A DNA stretch of 64,000 bases from Neelides folsomi (taxonomy: Eukaryota; Arthropoda; Collembola; Neelipleona; Neelidae): contig JAQGBZ010000264.1 in NCBI GenBank assembly GCA_034687125.1, forward strand, positions 1 to 64,000. Direction: 5' to 3'. Both the position numbers and the translations under genes were made by a program. The notes beneath the pieces were generated by a model. That model searched no databases and was not told where the DNA came from. It saw nothing but the letters and a program-made list of their open reading frames with translations. Positions 50,304 through 60,628 of the stretch are shown here, piece after piece. Each line of letters begins with the position of its first letter. Positions within the stretch are counted from its first letter, which is position 1.

Positions 50304-53300
50304 TTACTTTGAAAAATTTTCCAACTCTTTTTTAACGCGAATTGATATTTCAAAAAATGGTGGGCGATCGTAAACTGAATCTTTCCAACAGTCCAACATT
50401 AAATTATATCTGTATTATTTAGATTGAATTAAAATTAAATAATCTACTTTATAAACAATAAAGATTAATGAAACAAATTTAAAATTTATGGGATATTATT
50501 GGATGTAATGAAAAATTGATAAATGTTAAATTACATTTCATTTGTTGAATAATTTGGTTTGTGCATTCTCATCCCATCTTTAAGTCCTTTAACAAAATCC
50601 AAACTCCAATTACATCCAGGATAAGGATCATTTCCCATTGAAAACATTTCCCATAAAGTAATTCCGTATGACCAAACATCAGACTTTTCAGAAAAAGTTA
50701 AAGTTTCCAAAGCTTCAATTGACATCCATTTCCAAGGAAGCGGACCCTACGTTCATTATACGTAAATTTAACAATACATTTAACTTATTTAACAATGTTA
50801 CTGTTTTCATATATCAAGTTATTATGACTAGTTAAAAATTTTACTTGTGATTTTTTGATATAATTAATCTCTTCAAATATTTGTCTTGAAAGACCAAAGT
50901 CACAAATCTTAACTTCATATTTAGATGTAAGCAAAATGTTCCGTGTTGCTAAATCACAATGGACCACCTGAATATTTTAAGTTTTATAATCAAATATAAA
51001 ATATCCTTAAAAGATTTAAATTATATTAATGTGTTCTTAATTTAATTTAATTTTTACTTTATTTTCAGCAAGATATTTCATTCCTTCAGCTATTTCAATT
51101 GACCATTTAAGTAACGTTTTAATTATCATATTCTCTTCATTGTTCTTTTCATTTCTAAATCATTAATTTTTTTTATAAATTATTAAATTGATCAACATTA
51201 GTCATATTCTTAAAATTGCCATTTATAATTTCCAATATTGATAAAACGAATTGAACTCACGCGAAACAGTTTTGATAAATTGAATCCTCTTGTGAAACAT
51301 TTGCGTATGCACTTTCATTCCAAATCAATTTTCCTTTTCGCAAAACATCCAAAAGGCATCCATTTTCACAGAATTCAACTGCTACGTATATTTCATCTGG
51401 AAGTTTATTTTGTTTTAATTAAAATTAATTGGATATTTAACGTTAAACCTTATATGCATTGAATTATTTAGTTAAAATATTAAAATTACTCTCCCGGATA
51501 TTTTCTGTACAGGCAGCAACTAAGGAAACAATATGTTTGTGTTTTCCAACAGACGCCATCAATTTTAATTCATTGAGCAGAGATTTCACTTGAACCAATT
51601 CAACTCCAGATTTAACAATTTTAATGGCAACTTCTTGATTTGTTTCTTTTAAGTCTACAGAACCTTTCATTACATAACCAAAACACCCTTGGCCTAACAT
51701 TTGATCTCCTAAAATAATTAAATGTTTAAACTTAATTACAATTATGTTAAAGATAATTAATTATTTCATTATAGAATAATTAATTGCTAGCAAACTAGCA
51801 ACGCGCCATTCTTGCGCAACTTTTAGCGCCAAGTAGGTTGCGCATTGAAAGTATGTAGGTAATGACCCGCTACCGCTGAATGTTTTGTTACCAATATTAA
51901 TCTTTGTTCTTGGAATTTCGTATGAGAAATTATATTTAATATTTTCAGTGTTGACATATTGATTATCTTTAAAAGATTCAAATCCTTCTTCAAATGCTTT
52001 GATTTCTTCTTCTGTTAAAAATCTCACTAAAGCTTTTTTGTTTTCATTATACTTGTAAAATAAAAATAAGATGATCAACAATAGAGATAAGATCAATGAA
52101 GCTATAGATCCAATAATGATTTTTGTTTTTTCTTCGTTTGGATCTACATATATCAATAGTTAAAATTTAGAAACATGTTATTGTTTAAAATTTTAATTAT
52201 TTTAAAGATTTAATTATATTTATTTAGTCATTTTAGTATAATTAGTTTTTATTACCTTTATATTTGACAACGAAAATCTTTTCGACTGTTCCAAATGGAT
52301 TACTCATTCTGCAAATATATCGACCTTCTTTTGAAATTCTCAATATTTTATCATTTGTTTTGATGGCATCATGCTATATCAAATAATTGTAATTTTATTT
52401 AAGTTATAACTTTAAATATTATTAATATGAAATTTAATGTAACGAATTATTATAAATTATCTCAACCATAATTCCGTAAATCCATTCTATTTTTGGTTTA
52501 GGATTTCCAAATGTATTATTGCAAAACAAGTCCAATTCGTTATTTATAAACAATTCTTCATGATCAACTTCAAATGAAGGTTTTTCAGGAACTGAAAAAT
52601 GAAATTATTTGAAAATAATTGTTGATTGTAAATTATATTTTTATTACCGGATAATTTTATATTTAATGATTTGTTATAGAAGGCGTTATTTAGCCAATAT
52701 AATCCTTCACAAGAAATCTTCTTAATTTTGTCCTTTAATTCAAATTTTTTTGTTTTAATTACACTATTAACGTTCTGAATTGGATTGTATTGGACAAATT
52801 CTTCAACATTCTCTTCTATATAAATGTCAATTTTGAATCAATAATTAAGATTAGGTTAGGTTAAGTTTTAACTTTAATTCGTATTTAACGTTTAATAAAC
52901 CTTTTATTGTTCCATTTAGAAATTCGTATTTTATAAATAATGGCCCATCATAAAATACTAATTTTGACCAAATGCATTGGAATGTAATGTTTAAAGTGTA
53001 AACTAAATCCTGATCTTCATGAATATATAACTCCATCATTTGTTTGATATCAATTTTATCCCAATGATTATCTAAAAATGTAGAAAACCTTATAAAAATA
53101 TCAATAATAAAGTTAATTTTTAATTAAGATATTAATAGTAATGTTAAAAATACTATACAGTAATTTGAATATTTGGGAAGAGAAAAAATGAGAAAATTTA
53201 ATTTCTTAGTGGACCCATCTTGACAATAGTCAACAAAATAACCAGCACTTTTATACTTAATTTGAACAGAAGATAAAACCGTTGTGTAATTTTGATAATC

Positions 53301-56007
53301 TTCACAATGCGTTAGCTAAAAATTATATTTGAGAAATAAGCAAATTTAAATTAGTAAATTTTAATCAAGGAAGTTTCATAATCATTTAAAAAGCCTCAAA
53401 TTCATTAAATTATCTTTTTTGTTTAATTATTTTTATTTTAAAACTAACATGTTCCAACAAATAATAAAATTTAATAATGCAATCATTCAACGTTAAGCAT
53501 TCTTTTGTATTCGATAGTGTTTTCTTATCACAATTAAAATTTATATTTTCATTTGTCACAATTGGACGATTGCAGAAAAGATCTTCATTAAGATAATCGA
53601 TTTCAGTTTCACTGGATATTTCAACTTCGTTAATTGTTGCACCTTGAATTAAAAAATTAAAATAAATTGTATTAAAAGGTTAATAATTATTTTAGTTGTA
53701 GTTTTAGGTGTATAATTATTCTTATGATAAATTTTAATTAACTAAGCATATTATATCTTGACAATAATAATCTCGAGTCGCGTTGAAGTAAAACTTGAAT
53801 TGCTTCTTCGGAATTAATCAAAGATGCGCATGTGTACTTTTTTGAATACGTTTCATAATAAATTCCTTCATATGAGAAATTCAAGGAAGATTTGTAAAAA
53901 GACGTTTCGTTAGTTTTAATGTAATAATACATAGCATCGATTTCAGAATCTTTGAATTTAAAAATCAATTTAATTTTGTAATACTAATTTAATTAATTAA
54001 TTTATATATAATATTTAATTAATTTATTTGATAAATTTAATTAATGATTATTTATTTATTTAAGGTGAAATTATTTACAATAATTTGTATCTTTGAAATA
54101 ACTCCAAAAGAGTGGTTGTGGAGAATAACATTCAAATAATATTTTCTGGTTACTATCATCCGTTAAAAAGTCTGTAGCAAATTCTTGGTCAATTTCGTAT
54201 TTGTGAAATTCGTAATTTGATGTGTTGATGTCTTTTTTCAAAGTTAGTAGAAATGGAATTTTATTAAGATTTCTTGCTTTGTCAATTTCTACAGGTTCTC
54301 TTCTTAAAGGTTTATCTGTCATACATTTCATTTTGAAAATGAAATTAATTTTAATGGGGATTTAATTATTTTAATTTTTGTTACCTCCAATTATGACATT
54401 TTTAGTAACGAACATAAATTTATTAATATCCCAAATTAAACAAAAACATGTAACATTTGAAAATAAATCTCTTGGTTTGTACAAATGATATTCGAATTCA
54501 TCATTGTGATAATCGAAATTCAAGTATAGGGGATTTTCATATTGAGGTATTACTAAAGTAATAAAGTTTAAATTTAGTTAGGTAATTGTTAATTAATATT
54601 AAATATTTAATATTATAGTTAAATACCTTCATTAGAATAATAAATTTCCTTTGAGCCATTCTTAAGTTGAACAATTATTCCATTTAATCCTGAGTTTTTA
54701 TTTGATAATTTATAATTTAATTTGCATGCAACTGAAAGGCTACGTCCTTTCAAAAACTTAAGGTCAATCTTTATATCAAATTTAATGGCTTCCAAAGTAT
54801 TATTTACTAAAAGAAATTCCAAATTTTATTTCATTATTAAAGTTTTCAGAATATTAAATTAATTAAATTAATTAAAATAAATCAATAAAATTCATTTCTA
54901 ATTAATACCAATATTTTCATTTTTGACATTGTTTAAAAGTAAGCGCGATTCATATTTGGTCCCATTAAATGTACAATATTGAAAATGCGCAACTTTTCTT
55001 TCATTTATAAAAGATTGCTTACACGAAATATTTTCGTCTACATCACAAATCCCTCTTAAATCTGGATAAATTCCTCTCGTGGTACATTTTGATGACTAAA
55101 TTTGAAAAATCATTAATTTTGACAAAAAATCGTTAATTATACAAAGCGTCATTTTTGGAATTTTGAATTTACCAATTTCTGAATTCCATAAATGCCAATT
55201 CGTGAACATTCTGGATGTGAACAAATGTCAATTTCTTCTTCTTCAAAGTCAAAAGAAGTTCCATTTTTAAAATCATTGAAATTATTTGTTGCCATAACAC
55301 AATGACTTTTATAATGATATGGTGAAACAAATGTATGAAATATTATCGGACAATCCTCAATTTCATTTTTCAAATACTCAGCCTTGAAATCTGAAATATA
55401 ATAATATAAAAATTCTTTAATATTTAAAAATACGAAAAAGTTACTACTATAATTGTAAATAAATAAATTTATATGAACCTTTGATGGGTATGTCAATTGA
55501 ATTGAAAAATCCATTATTAAAAATATTTTTTGTAACAGTTGAACAATTATTTTCCATTAGTTCTTCACAATAAAATGTAACATTTTCTAATTCATCTTCT
55601 AGTGGATTGAAATGTAACAGCGAAGAATAAATATATTTTGATGTATCATTTGTATCAAATATATCAAATTCGATTTTATTACAAATATTATATTTTATGT
55701 CGATATTCTATAAAAAAATAATAATCAACTTAATAAATCGTTAACTAACAATGGTTAATTAATAATTGTCTTGCTATCTTCAACAGATTCATGGAATAGA
55801 ACTTACAATATCCGGAATTACAAACCATCTTATTGGCGTTAAATTTGAAGAACAATTTAATAAAATTGTTTCTTCGTCAATCGAATTGATGATTACTTTT
55901 GTTGAATTGCACACTTGTGCAAGTAATTGCATATATACTTGCGAGGAGAAAAATGTGTGCAGAATATAAAAATTAATTAACACTGATTTTAAAAATATCA
56001 TATGCAT
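50304..56007 (-). CDS. Receptor tyrosine kinase, VEGFR/PDGFR-like, with HCD instead of HRD
   Basis: Seen: 21 exons whose phases all close, 1234 aa. Exons: 56007-55807, 55707-55479, 55390-55173, 55095-54909, 54806-54627, 54552-54385, 54315-54079, 53949-53743, 53642-53449, 53315-53159, 53071-52901, 52815-52648, 52591-52467, 52373-52256, 52143-51892, 51708-51490, 51396-51261, 51154-51058, 50967-50845, 50746-50535, 50409-50304. Signal peptide; about 830 extracellular residues with repeated Cys and N-glycosylation sites; a clear Ig-like unit near 800 (LFCNNTFGNPKPKIEWIYG); membrane helix about 863-884; kinase from about 930: GQGCFG, VAIKIVK, HCDLATRN at 1091, CDFGLSR, WKWMSIEAL, DVWSYG, short insert, DCWKDSVYDRPPF. 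HRD Arg is replaced by Cys; the catalytic Asp and Asn remain. Ligand unknown; extracellular exon ends are less certain than the kinase. Confidence 0.85.
51784..51880. repeat. GC-rich double-hairpin insert in a receptor-kinase intron
   Basis: Seen: TTGCTAG/CTAGCAA (51784-51801) and TTGCGCAAC/GTTGCGCA (51812-51844) form adjacent stems, in a stretch much richer in GC than the rest of the gene, just inside the intron between exons 15 and 16. No coding continuation in the kinase frame. Likely a short inserted repeat. Confidence 0.5.
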
Positions 56008-56412
56008 AATTTTATTAAAAGTATTAAACGTTTAATATTAAAAGTTGTGTTAACGACTTCTGTTATACATTTTATAGGAATTAATAAGGAAGTGGAATTA
56101 TAAATATTAACAATTTAATTTTCCTTCAATTTCAATTTCACTGTAATTTAAGCATAAAAATTTATTTATATTCTAATTTCGACCAATTTCTTGAATAAGT
56201 ACGATTTTCCTCTCATATTTCTAAGATAAAGAAATCCAAGGTCTTAATTAAACTATTTTATATAAATAAATATTTAATTTGAATGTCAGTCTAATAGAAA
56301 ATGCAATTTTAATGTCATTCTTTGCAATCGGCAAATTAACAAGTAAATTTCTTTAATTAAAATTCTAATTTCCAGAAATATGAAAAAAAAGTTAATAATA
56401 ACAATTTTCTTT
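56008..56412. other. Intergenic upstream of the receptor kinase
   Basis: AT-rich; no TATA box or gene that I can support. Confidence 0.4.
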
Positions 56413-57037
56413 CAATATTCATTTAGTAAACGTTATAACATCAGTCAATACATATGTATTTATGTATTCAAGAATGAAATGATGTAATACTTAAGTATTA
56501 GTATTGTAAGTGAGTACGAATTGTTTTTAAATTAATAATGATTAAAAACTTTAATAATGATTTTAATCATTCTTAATTTAAAAATAACCACTTTCCATGG
56601 GATCATCGGCTGGTGAAAAACAACCGGGTACATTTGACCACGGTGACATGTGCCATAGGACGAGATGGCGAAGAACACAAGCACTGGCTGATACGTTTTG
56701 GAAACGTTGGACTCGCGAATGCATTCCGACCCTCAACAAGCGACAAAAGTGGCACGGAAAGGTGACCGAAGTGGAAATCGGTGACGTGGTCTTGCTCTAT
56801 GGACCTGAGATGCCAAGGAACACATGGCCCAAAGGCATAGTGATGAAGACGTTCCCAGGAACGGATGGAACAGTTCGGACAGTGAAGGTGCGGACCAGGA
56901 ACGGAACCTACATCCGACCAGTCACCAGAGTTTAGTCCTCTACGTGAAAAAAGAATAAATTGTTTTGGTTTATGTTCCGCCGGAACCGCCGGCCCGGTGT
57001 ATTGACTGATGTTATAACGTTTACTAAATGAATATTG
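56413..57037. repeat. Perfect 40-bp inverted repeats bracketing a retroelement fragment
   Basis: Seen: 56413-56452 and 56998-57037 are exact reverse complements (40 of 40), with TGTATTGACTGATGTTATAA at the inner end of the right arm. Homology stops sharply at both ends and no target duplication is visible. Between them lies the BEL/Pao DUF5641 fragment. The right arm starts TGT just after the coding region, where a 3' LTR would begin, so the arms may be opposite-facing LTR starts. Confidence 0.85.
56597..56935 (+). pseudogene. BEL/Pao retrotransposon C-terminal fragment (DUF5641)
   Basis: Seen: a 112-codon frame of clearly higher GC content than its surroundings, with RTRWRRTQALADTFWKRWTR, IPTLNKRQKWHG, IGDVVLLYGPEMPRNTWPKG and TVKVRTRNGTYIRPVTRV before the stop. 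Family knowledge: this is the DUF5641 domain that ends the Pol polyprotein of BEL/Pao elements, downstream of integrase; the RPVT(R/K) end is diagnostic. Only this last piece is present, about 340 bp, with no integrase core upstream. The frame is intact and the base composition has not drifted to the local AT-richness, so the insertion seems recent. Confidence 0.85.
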
Positions 57038-57325
57038 GATGATTATAAATTGTGACTATGGTATTATTTAGTGTGTTACTATGTTTTGTTATAATATGAA
57101 TATGAAAAATGATGATTATTGATTGTATTTTCCGACAAATAAAGTCGCACTTTTTATTCTCTCGCATTTTAATTTGACCTTTGACCCAGGCCGTTTTCAC
57201 TATTAGGAAAACGAGGAATTTGAGTATTAGATAATACAACATTTATATAAATTTTTGAATAATGATTTTTTTTGTTTTCAAATGTTAAACATTAAGCTAA
57301 CATAAACATTGTACAAGGAATATAC
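57038..57325. other. Intergenic; possible LTR remainder
   Basis: If the right arm at 56998 is an LTR start, the AATAAA near 57138 could be its poly(A) signal. Not provable here. Confidence 0.3.
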
Positions 57326-58015
57326 TTATTGACACACACACCTAGGTGGTCTAGGCGCCGCACCCCCGAATCGTATATCATTAATATTACGTTGTGTATC
57401 TGTACGACGTCTTCTACCAAATGGACGGACTTGATCACTCGAAGGCGCAGAAGATGGTATAATACTTTGTGAATCTGGACCGACTTGACCACTCGCAGGC
57501 GCCGAAAATGGTATAAAACTATCTGTATCTGGACGGACTTGACTACTCGCAGGTGCCGAAAATGGTATAAAACTTTCTGTATCTGGACGGACTTGACCAC
57601 TCGCAGGCGTCGAAAATGGTATACTTTGTGTATCTGGACGACTATGTCCTCTACCAAATGGACGAACTTGACCACTCGCAGGCGCCGCACCCCCGTATCC
57701 CATATTTTTAATATTAAATTGTGTACCTGGACGACGATGTCCTCTAACAACTGGACGGACTTGATCACTCGCAGCCGCCGAAGTTGAAATAAAATGGGTT
57801 GAATAGATTGGACTCTTTTTATATTTTGAGAATGAGTATGTTGGGCGTGAAGAATATGTATAGGTTTTGATCCCTGGTGCATAATGGCTAAATGATGGCG
57901 AAGAAAAAGAACCGAGGTGATTGTAGTCGAAATGATCAATTCCATGGTTCAACCCAAGTAAATTTCCACCTAAAACTCCGCTCAGGGAAAGAACCAAAAA
58001 GATAATTTGATTCAT
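57326..58015 (-). CDS. Secreted repeat protein, possible peptide precursor
   Basis: Seen: one exon of 229 aa. Signal peptide MNQIIFLVLSLSGVLGG, a Tyr/Ser-rich segment, then six degenerate repeats sharing a core PASGQVRPDT or PASGQVRPFGRG. Long units with QVRPFGR or QVRPVVRG lie at both ends and short units (QVRPDTESFIPFSA) in the middle; the end is PPRCVCQ. Two units read QVRPFGR, the last with a polybasic run (FGRRRR), a pattern that in neuropeptide precursors gives a C-terminally amidated -RPF peptide. This could equally be a structural or silk-like secreted protein. A TATA-like element (ATATAAATA) lies near 58267-58277. A decayed copy lies upstream at 59288-59360. Confidence 0.7.
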   Translation of the reverse strand: MNQIIFLVLSLSGVLGGNLLGLNHGIDHFDYNHLGSFSSPSFSHYAPGIKTYTYSSRPTYSFSKYKKSPIYSTHFISTSAAASDQVRPVVRGHRRPGTQFNIKNMGYGGAAPASGQVRPFGRGHSRPDTQSIPFSTPASGQVRPDTESFIPFSAPASSQVRPDTDSFIPFSAPASGQVGPDSQSIIPSSAPSSDQVRPFGRRRRTDTQRNINDIRFGGAAPRPPRCVCQ

Positions 58016-58234
58016 TATATCTGTTGAAAAATAATATTTAGATTTAATTCAATTTTATTATGAGTGTTAAAATTAAGATTAATATATAACAATTAATATT
58101 ATTCTTGATTATTTTAAATACGTAAATAAATTATTATTAAATAAATTTAGTAATTTTTTAATGATTATTTACATTTTTAGACAAGTAGTAATGAGGAAAA
58201 GAGATTGAGGGAAAATGAGTTAGAAGACTTTTCT

Positions 58235-58253
58235 GGCTCTTCTGTGACAAATT
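58235..58253 (-). promoter_or_regulatory. Conserved 5' element of the repeat-protein gene
   Basis: AATTTGTCACAGAAGAGCC on the minus strand, identical in the decayed duplicate at 59561-59579 while surrounding sequence has diverged. It sits just downstream of the TATA-like element, so it is probably the transcription start region or leader. Confidence 0.5.
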
Positions 58254-58688
58254 CCCACTGATTTTATATTTATATATTGTCTTAACCTTGCTAACCTTGC
58301 CTTTGTTAAATTAAAGTTAAAAATTGGTGAATTTTATGATGATTAGTGTCCCTGTCCTTGCTGTCAACTGTACACGACAAAGAATTCGCATATAAATATT
58401 AAGTATGTTAACACCTTATATAATTTAGATTTTATATGGTCGGAAGAGTTGAATGGTTCTTAAAGTAAATAAAGTGAAAGTTGATTCATCAGTCTTGATA
58501 TGATTAAAAACTAATTTGGCAATTGTTCATTTGGAATAAGAAGTGCCAAGAAAAATTGCACTGTTATCTTCGGAAATGAATAAAATGTCAATAGTGACAA
58601 ACTCTCCCATACGCATCCCAAAGGTAAAAAGACATCTCATCAGAATCATTACTTTAGAAAAAATTGGAAAAGCTTTACAATGTAACTA

Positions 58689-58975
58689 TAGGGTCATTCC
58701 ATGAACTAAGGGAAATGAGACATTGAGACACGTCACGTGACCTCCGTCTAAAATGCATGGGATTTTCTTATTTCTCAGAAGTCGCCTGCCCAAATATTTA
58801 TTTAATATGATAGATAAACATAAAATAACCATAAAAAAGATTAAATTTGGCCTTCTGAGAAATTAATCTAAATGTCAATTAACCCACAGTGTTGAATATA
58901 CGCGAATCAACCTTGATGGAGAATGTGAGACATTTTCGGGTTTAAATCCTTCCCTTAGTTCATGGAATGACCCTA
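58689..58975. mobile_element. 287-bp MITE with 27-bp perfect terminal inverted repeats
   Basis: Seen: TAGGGTCATTCCATGAACTA at the left end and its exact reverse complement at the right, extending to AGGGAA, flanked by TA on each side. Non-coding inside. TA target duplication indicates the Tc1/mariner superfamily. Confidence 0.88.
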
Positions 58976-59287
58976 TAGGTTTATTCGGCTGTTATTAAAA
59001 ATTAGGTCGAAATAAAAGATCTCCATAATCATATACTATTCCCTCCGACTGGACCTTACAAAACACTAACAAAGTAAATGGAAAAAGAAGATTGGTTTAA
59101 TTTAATAAATTAATAATAAGCATAAAAATTATCACTATCTATTTATAGATAATACTTGACTATAGTTAACTTTAACACTGAACATTATACATTTATGTCG
59201 AACATAAAAACACCCAGGAATTTTATTTGGTTACAACTGATAAACTTACATAAACATTGTAAATGGGATTTTATTACCTTAGAAATT

Positions 59288-59360
59288 TTGTGATGATTAA
59301 ACCCAAATTCCACCATAAACTCCGCTCAAGGAAAATACCAAAAAAGATAATTTGATTCAT
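59288..59360 (-). pseudogene. Decayed duplicate of the secreted repeat protein (start only)
   Basis: Seen: ATG at 59360 opens MNQIIF as in the live gene; one extra T then shifts the frame, after which the other frame gives FSLSGVYGG. Homology fades by about 59288. Upstream sequence, including AATTTGTCACAGAAGAGCC at 59561-59579, matches the promoter of the live gene. A tandem duplication that lost most of its coding part. Confidence 0.75.
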
Positions 59361-59786
59361 TGTATCTGTTAAAAAAATATTAGAGTTATTAATTTACAAT
59401 CGGTTTCTTTTTATAATATTTTTAGTTCAATGTGAGTGTTAAGATAAAGTATAAATATATTCTCGGTAATTATAGGTAAATAAATAAATTTAATTATTTA
59501 TAGTGATTATTTACGCTTTGAAGTGGAAATGAGAAATTAAAGAGCGAAAAGGAGTTGAAAGGCTCTTCTGTGACAAATTCAATTTATATTATGTCTTATA
59601 TATTATTATGTCATTATTATGTCAATTAGTTTAAAATAAAAGTTAAAAAATTATCAATTTTATAATGATTGTAATGGCCATTATCCCTTGTTGACAACTG
59701 TAAATGGCAATTAATTACAAATAGGAATAATCATTATCATGTAAGAGATTAATTCGTGTATAATGGCTAATGTATTTTCAACACTT

Positions 59787-59918
59787 TTACATTTTTATAT
59801 TTGTGAAGCCTTGAAGGAGAATTAAGCTCGGACAACTCACAAAGAAGAGAGTTGTATCCGGACATGGGCTACGTTGCACCTCATGATCAACTCCATTTGG
59901 ACAAATAAATCTAAACAT
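59787..59918 (-). CDS. Possible 43-aa ORF or Cys-containing exon relic
   Basis: Seen: ATG at 59918 to stop at 59787-59789, with FRFICPNGVDHEVQRSPCPD and then FFVSC. The Cys spacing is vaguely like half of a chitin-binding domain. No partner exon or signal peptide. Weak. Confidence 0.25.
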   Translation of the reverse strand: MFRFICPNGVDHEVQRSPCPDTTLFFVSCPSLILLQGFTNIKM

Positions 59919-60628
59919 TGATTTGGCCAACAATACATTCATATGACCATTTATAGATGATGCATAATTAATCCATTATTCATATAATGTGCATAAATAG
60001 GAACATTAACTACTTTAATTACATACATTTGTAAGGTTAGTTGTGTAATCTGTACTTATAAATATGTAAAGGTATTTGCTTAATGCACATATTCAAAAGT
60101 GAGTAGTGATCTATAGTCACTTCTTATGTATATGAAGAATTTCTAGGCATGAAAATTATTATTGATATTTTTTTCATTTAAATAGGTCAATATTATGATT
60201 CCTGATATGAAGGTAATTTTAAGATTCGAATTTTAATTGCAAAATAACTTTAATAAAATTTAGTTTATACTTTTATTGTTTTTAAGTAAATAAGGCAATT
60301 AAAGCAAATAAAATAAATGAATTAAAGTAATACCTAATGAATGACAATGTTACACACATCCTAGGAGATTGAGATGCGTGTTTCACAGAAACTCCCAAAT
60401 CGAAATCCAAAATACTATAGTAGGTAATAAATAATTACACAAAACAATGAATGGGTTAAAACGTTGACACCATCAGTATAATTATTCTTGTCACCAAAAA
60501 TCCATTTATATTAAATTAATGGCCGCAATTATGTTTAACATCAAATAATGGAGACTGTTGAATTTATTTGAGTACCTAAATTTTAAAATATCTCTCAGTA
60601 GTTGCGAGGAATTTGCACAAATTTCAAT
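59919..60628. other. Intergenic upstream of aldehyde oxidase
   Basis: AT-rich; nothing else seen. Confidence 0.4.

Noticed and set aside
51761-51890. Extension of the receptor-kinase juxtamembrane exon through the GC-rich stretch
   Set aside because: Reading through stops soon after and breaks the link to the glycine loop; a GTAACA donor at 51891 joins in phase 1 to GDQMLGQGCFG, giving a normal kinase start.
57292-57945. 217-codon minus-strand frame overlapping the secreted repeat protein, and a plus-strand frame at 57485-57787
   Set aside because: Out-of-frame readings of the same repeats; the 57326-58015 frame has the signal peptide, and its first codons recur in the decayed duplicate.
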